From a virus, in the IMG/VR virus record IMGVR_UViG_3300046722_000061, positions 1 to 33,972 of that record: DNA of 33,972 nucleotides; one strand, given 5' to 3'. The notes under the pieces are model-generated. The model saw nothing but the letters and a program-made list of their open reading frames with translations. It was not told the origin of the DNA and did not search any database. The translations under genes were made by a program, and so were the position numbers. Of this stretch, positions 30,994 through 33,972 are shown piece after piece; positions within the stretch are counted from its first letter, which is position 1, and each line of letters opens with the position of its first letter.

Positions 30994-32988
30994 ATGCCAT
31001 CACATAGCGTAAAGCAGGCTAAAACCATGAGCGCGATAGCGCATGGATGGCGCCCCAGCGGACTGGATATCCCCGTGAAGGTGGCCAAGGAATTCCACGC
31101 CGCTGATGCTGGCCACAAGTACGGCAAGGGCATGGATAAGAAGTCCAAAGCCCTGCGTGCCACCAAACATTACCGGAAGGCCCGTGGCGGCAGCGTCGAG
31201 GGCGATGGCAAGGATGACACATCCTACGGCGGTACCCTGCCGCGATCCATCCAGCCGATGACGACGCAAATCCCAGAGAGTTGGACTCGGCTTCCCGTAA
31301 ACCCGCCTCCGAAATATGCCGAAGGTGGCGCGCTGGATGACGCAGATCAGGCCGCCATGATGCCTGAGACCTACGCTAACCCATTGGTTAGAGAGAAACT
31401 TGGCCAAGCATTTTCTCTTCCCCAGCGCTTGGTTGAAAGCGCGGGGGAGGCTACCCCGGGCTTACGCCGGGAGGACTACACCGATAATCCCTATGCGCCG
31501 CAGCCTAACCAAGAGCTTTATAATACCGCTGGTGAGACGGCGATGCAGGCCATGGGCAATTCCGGCGTCAGGCCAACGGCTGGGACGGCTGGCGTCTTTG
31601 TCGGGCCCTATGGCGCCCATATGTTGCGTGCTGAACAACGTGCGGCTGGATTGCCACCCACCGTCCACCCCGTTGTGGCGCAGGATATAGCTGAGAGGGC
31701 CAACAATATTCATCCCGCGCTAAGAGATATCTACAAAGGTGGGGCGCAGGATTTGCGTGACGCCCAAGCCAGAAGCACCTTGGAGATGCGCCAAGCCAGC
31801 GGCAACCCTGCGGATCAAGATGTCTGGAATGCTTCAGGCTGGTCGCGCGGCGCAGAAGGGATGCCCAGAAAGGAAATCCCCGATATTGGTGCCAAGCTGG
31901 TACCACTCCCCGGTACGGACAATTTTTTGCTTCAGCACCCAGCGGGAGACCTTCACAAGATTTACGATATCCCGCCCATCTCCTTCAATAAGGATATCCC
32001 GGTCGGGGATGGCAGAATGTATCCTGAAACCAACAAGATCGAATTAGGAGGTCACCCCACTCAGGCAAACCTGAAAGCTTCTGTTGGCCCCGTGCTGCAC
32101 GAAATACAGCATGCCATTCAGAATAAGGAGGGATTTTCTCAAGGCTCAAATCCAATGTTGGAGACGGGGAGCCATGAATTCTATAAATCTCTTGGTCACG
32201 CAGAGCCAAGCGCCGAGAGCATCCATCGGGCGCAGTTGGGGATACAACTAGGAATTCCCACGACTGAGCGAGCGGTAGCCTTTGACAACTACCGCAGGCG
32301 CTCGGGAGAGCAGGAGGCCGAGAACGTCATGAACCGAAGGGCCAAGAGCTTCCGTTATTTGACTAAGCCCGAATATACCGAAGGCGTAGGAAGGGGCGTG
32401 CAATTGCCACAGGACGTGCGAGAAAGTCTTATTCCAGAAGCGCGGGCCTCTCTTGGTATTAAACGGGCCAGCGGCGGCAGGATTAATAATTTTAATCCGG
32501 AGCGCGCTGCTGCCTTCGGACTTGCCAGACAGGGCATGATCCAGTCCTCTGTCCCGGGCCGCACGGACAAGATCAACATGAACGTGCCGTCCGGCAGTTA
32601 CATTATTCCAGCGGATATCCCCGGCGCCATCGGGCAGGGCAACTCCGTCGCTGGCGGCAGCATCTTGGACAAGATGTTCACCAAGGGTCCTTACGGGATG
32701 AACCTGAACAAATCCTCAGGGCCACGGATGGGAGCAAGGCAGAGTTCGCTGGCAAAGATGGGCACGATGCATATGAAGATGCATTTTGCCAAGGGTGGCA
32801 ATGTTGGGAAGGTTACCCCCATCGTCGCGGCTGGCGGGGAGTATGTGCTGCATCCTGATACCGTAGCCCAGTTAGGCCACGGCGATATCACGCTTGGCCA
32901 TAAAATCCTTGATGCCTTCGTGAAGCATGTTAGGTCCAAACATATTACCACCCTCAAAGGGTTGAAGCCGCCAAAGGGAAGTAAATGA
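30994..32988 (+). CDS. Large polyvalent virion protein with zincin-type (HEIQH) metallopeptidase-like domain
   Basis: 664 residues. A basic N-terminus with KARGGS (about 62-68) is followed by a linker and a central domain of the LPD23 kind. Residues 369-373 are HEIQH after VGPVL, with AIQNKEGFSQGSNP after it, the HExxH zinc motif seen in polyvalent-protein zincins. The C-terminal part carries SGSYIIPADIPGAIGQGN (533-550) and VAAGGEYVLHPDTVAQLGHG (612-631), motifs of phage proteins linked to internal virion parts. It might be carried in the head and injected, cleaving a host or envelope protein. Activity is not proven. Stop overlaps the next ATG. Confidence 0.8.
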   Translation: MPSHSVKQAKTMSAIAHGWRPSGLDIPVKVAKEFHAADAGHKYGKGMDKKSKALRATKHYRKARGGSVEGDGKDDTSYGGTLPRSIQPMTTQIPESWTRLPVNPPPKYAEGGALDDADQAAMMPETYANPLVREKLGQAFSLPQRLVESAGEATPGLRREDYTDNPYAPQPNQELYNTAGETAMQAMGNSGVRPTAGTAGVFVGPYGAHMLRAEQRAAGLPPTVHPVVAQDIAERANNIHPALRDIYKGGAQDLRDAQARSTLEMRQASGNPADQDVWNASGWSRGAEGMPRKEIPDIGAKLVPLPGTDNFLLQHPAGDLHKIYDIPPISFNKDIPVGDGRMYPETNKIELGGHPTQANLKASVGPVLHEIQHAIQNKEGFSQGSNPMLETGSHEFYKSLGHAEPSAESIHRAQLGIQLGIPTTERAVAFDNYRRRSGEQEAENVMNRRAKSFRYLTKPEYTEGVGRGVQLPQDVRESLIPEARASLGIKRASGGRINNFNPERAAAFGLARQGMIQSSVPGRTDKINMNVPSGSYIIPADIPGAIGQGNSVAGGSILDKMFTKGPYGMNLNKSSGPRMGARQSSLAKMGTMHMKMHFAKGGNVGKVTPIVAAGGEYVLHPDTVAQLGHGDITLGHKILDAFVKHVRSKHITTLKGLKPPKGSK

Positions 32989-33230
32989 AAACCTGCTGTC
33001 AGTGTTATCACTATATGGAGCTAGGTGAGGGTAAGAACGGCAATGGTAAGGCCGTCCAAGTCGGACACTGTTTTCGCTATCCTCCCACAGTCTCCAGCGG
33101 AGGGTCCGCCTATCCAATCGTCGGCGCCGTAGAGCGTCAGTGCGGTGAATTCAAAGAACTCAGACCGGTCAGAAAGGCCGCCAATGACATACGACGAAGC
33201 TCTCGCCATCGCAGCCAAGTTCGCGCCTGA
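32985..33230 (+). CDS. Cys-rich small protein, possible zinc finger, 81 aa
   Basis: Cysteines at 4, 5, 7, 29 and 53 in MKTCCQCYHYMELGEG, VGHCFRYPPTVS and VERQCGEFKELR. The order 'C..C.Y...C.RYPP ... CGEF' is that of small unnamed phage proteins with a metal or iron-sulfur-like site. ATG overlaps the upstream TGA. The C-terminal 15 residues overlap the next gene and are Arg/Ser-rich, so only the first 60 residues are likely folded. Function unknown. Confidence 0.74.
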   Translation: MKTCCQCYHYMELGEGKNGNGKAVQVGHCFRYPPTVSSGGSAYPIVGAVERQCGEFKELRPVRKAANDIRRSSRHRSQVRA

Positions 33231-33420
33231 ACTAAAGGTTATGCCGCCTTTTCCGGACCATCCGGACTTATTCGCGGTTGAACGGCCCGGGAACAGTACG
33301 CCATTCTCAATCAATCTTCCCAACGCGAGAATTGCGCGTCCTGATCTTTCGGCAGAGCAGGCTCTTAAGGAAGAGACAACGATATTTAAGCAAGCGCTGG
33401 AGATGGCAAAAACCTCATGA
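33184..33420 (+). CDS. Small unknown protein, 78 aa
   Basis: From ATG at 33184: MTYDEALAIAAKFAPELKVM then PPFPDHPDLFAVERPGN and SAEQALKEETTIFKQALEM. AGAAAGG lies upstream of the start, which falls inside the previous gene (47-base overlap). An ATG at 33145 would add an unlikely 13-residue leader. Its TGA overlaps the following ATG. Helix-loop-helix-like with no recognisable motif. Confidence 0.66.
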   Translation: MTYDEALAIAAKFAPELKVMPPFPDHPDLFAVERPGNSTPFSINLPNARIARPDLSAEQALKEETTIFKQALEMAKTS

Positions 33421-33959
33421 CGACCACGCCATCCACTATCCGCAAAGCTATACCTCAGGATGCCCCTGAAATCTGGAGGATGTTCCTGCAACTCCATCGG
33501 GAGAATGGACTATTTGAAATCGACCCCCAGAAGGTCACTAACTTTATGGATAGGGCGATCCATCCGGAACGAATACCAAACTGGGATACCGGCCCCAGAG
33601 CCCAGATCGGGGTTATCGGCCCTCCCGGCAAGCTGGAAGCCGTGGTTTTCGTGCTGATAGCCCAGTTTTGGTATTCCAGCGAATACCACCTTGAGGAACT
33701 TCTGGTTTATGTAGACCCCGAATGTCGCAAATCACGTCACGCTATCGCCTGCGTGACTTGGATGAAGGCCTTATCCGATCAGCTTCAAATACCGCTTCTG
33801 ACTGGGATTATATCCAAGGATAGAACGGCAGCGAAAATAAGGCTTTATGATCGGATGCTCCCCAGAATAGGAGCATTTTATTTCTATCCGAAGGAAGACG
33901 AGGAGCTAGTTAAGCCAGAAAGCGTCATGGGAGAGATAAAAAGACGCAAAGTTGCCTGA
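33417..33959 (+). CDS. Phage GNAT-family acetyltransferase
   Basis: 180 residues. STIRKAIPQDAPEIWRMF is the usual GNAT opening helix. The acetyl-CoA region is HLEELLVYVDPECRKSRHAI (91-110), strand plus the pyrophosphate-binding R/K-x-S-R-H-A loop, followed by a helix and PLLTGIISKDRTAAKIRLYD, typical of the last half of the fold. GNATs of this type are frequent at the ends of phage structural operons; targets are unknown (host protein, toxin or small molecule). It is unlike the GNAT at 6710, so the two are not recent copies. ATGA overlap with the previous gene. Confidence 0.83.
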   Translation: MTTTPSTIRKAIPQDAPEIWRMFLQLHRENGLFEIDPQKVTNFMDRAIHPERIPNWDTGPRAQIGVIGPPGKLEAVVFVLIAQFWYSSEYHLEELLVYVDPECRKSRHAIACVTWMKALSDQLQIPLLTGIISKDRTAAKIRLYDRMLPRIGAFYFYPKEDEELVKPESVMGEIKRRKVA

Positions 33960-33972
33960 CGGTTACCATAAA

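Noticed and set aside
7756-33959. Temperate lifestyle genes (integrase, repressor, excisionase)
   Set aside because: None recognised on either strand within this window; lifestyle remains undetermined because the genome is incomplete here.

Overview
The window is a gene-dense segment of a tailed double-stranded DNA phage (Caudoviricetes), most likely with podovirus morphology, from a Gram-negative, probably proteobacterial, host. The evidence is a terminase large subunit, a portal, a GroES-like protein, a coiled-coil scaffold candidate, a gpT-like major capsid protein, short-tail adaptor and nozzle-like proteins and a polyvalent virion protein, all in one plus-strand block. I see no tape measure, tail tube or sheath gene. 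Morphology and host are inferences. No integrase, repressor, tRNA, rRNA or CRISPR array is visible. The terminase small subunit, replication and lysis genes must lie elsewhere if present.

Layout. (1) Positions 1-7664, minus strand: one tightly packed operon of twelve genes in which every junction overlaps. In transcription order from 7664: two small unknown proteins, a GNAT acetyltransferase, two SAM methyltransferases (one resembling pseudaminate-associated methylases), a Gfo/Idh/MocA oxidoreductase, a 55-aa unknown, a cytidylyltransferase/class-III aminotransferase fusion, an HNH endonuclease, a PseB-like UDP-GlcNAc 4,6-dehydratase, a DUF2829/Tad2-like anti-defence protein, and a DegT-type (PseC-like) aminotransferase cut by the left edge. 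Together these look like part of a nonulosonic acid (pseudaminic or legionaminic acid-like) pathway. (2) 7665-7755: divergent control region. (3) 7756-17027, plus strand: packaging and head genes (TerL, portal, small proteins, GroES-like, scaffold, head protein, capsid). A strong sigma70-like promoter and leader hairpins precede the last two. (4) 17037-24966: small basic and Ser/Thr-rich structural proteins, a nine-Asp-box beta-propeller of AT-richer composition, and a GT42/DUF115-like putative glycosyltransferase. (5) 24981-30980: an HNH-AP2 endonuclease, then neck, adaptor, nozzle and tail-fibre-like genes. (6) 30994-33959: a large polyvalent protein with a zincin motif, a Cys-rich protein, a small unknown and a second GNAT.

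How the genes may work together. The right arm builds the virion. The left operon would make a CMP-activated nine-carbon sugar, decorated by acetyl- and methyltransferases. The putative transferase among Ser/Thr-rich structural genes could attach it to virion proteins; alternatively the pathway remodels the host surface. The Asp-box propeller could bind or cleave a related host glycan. The Tad2-like protein would protect against nucleotide-signal immunity (Thoeris, possibly CBASS). The recognised gene families are well supported. The links between them are hypotheses.
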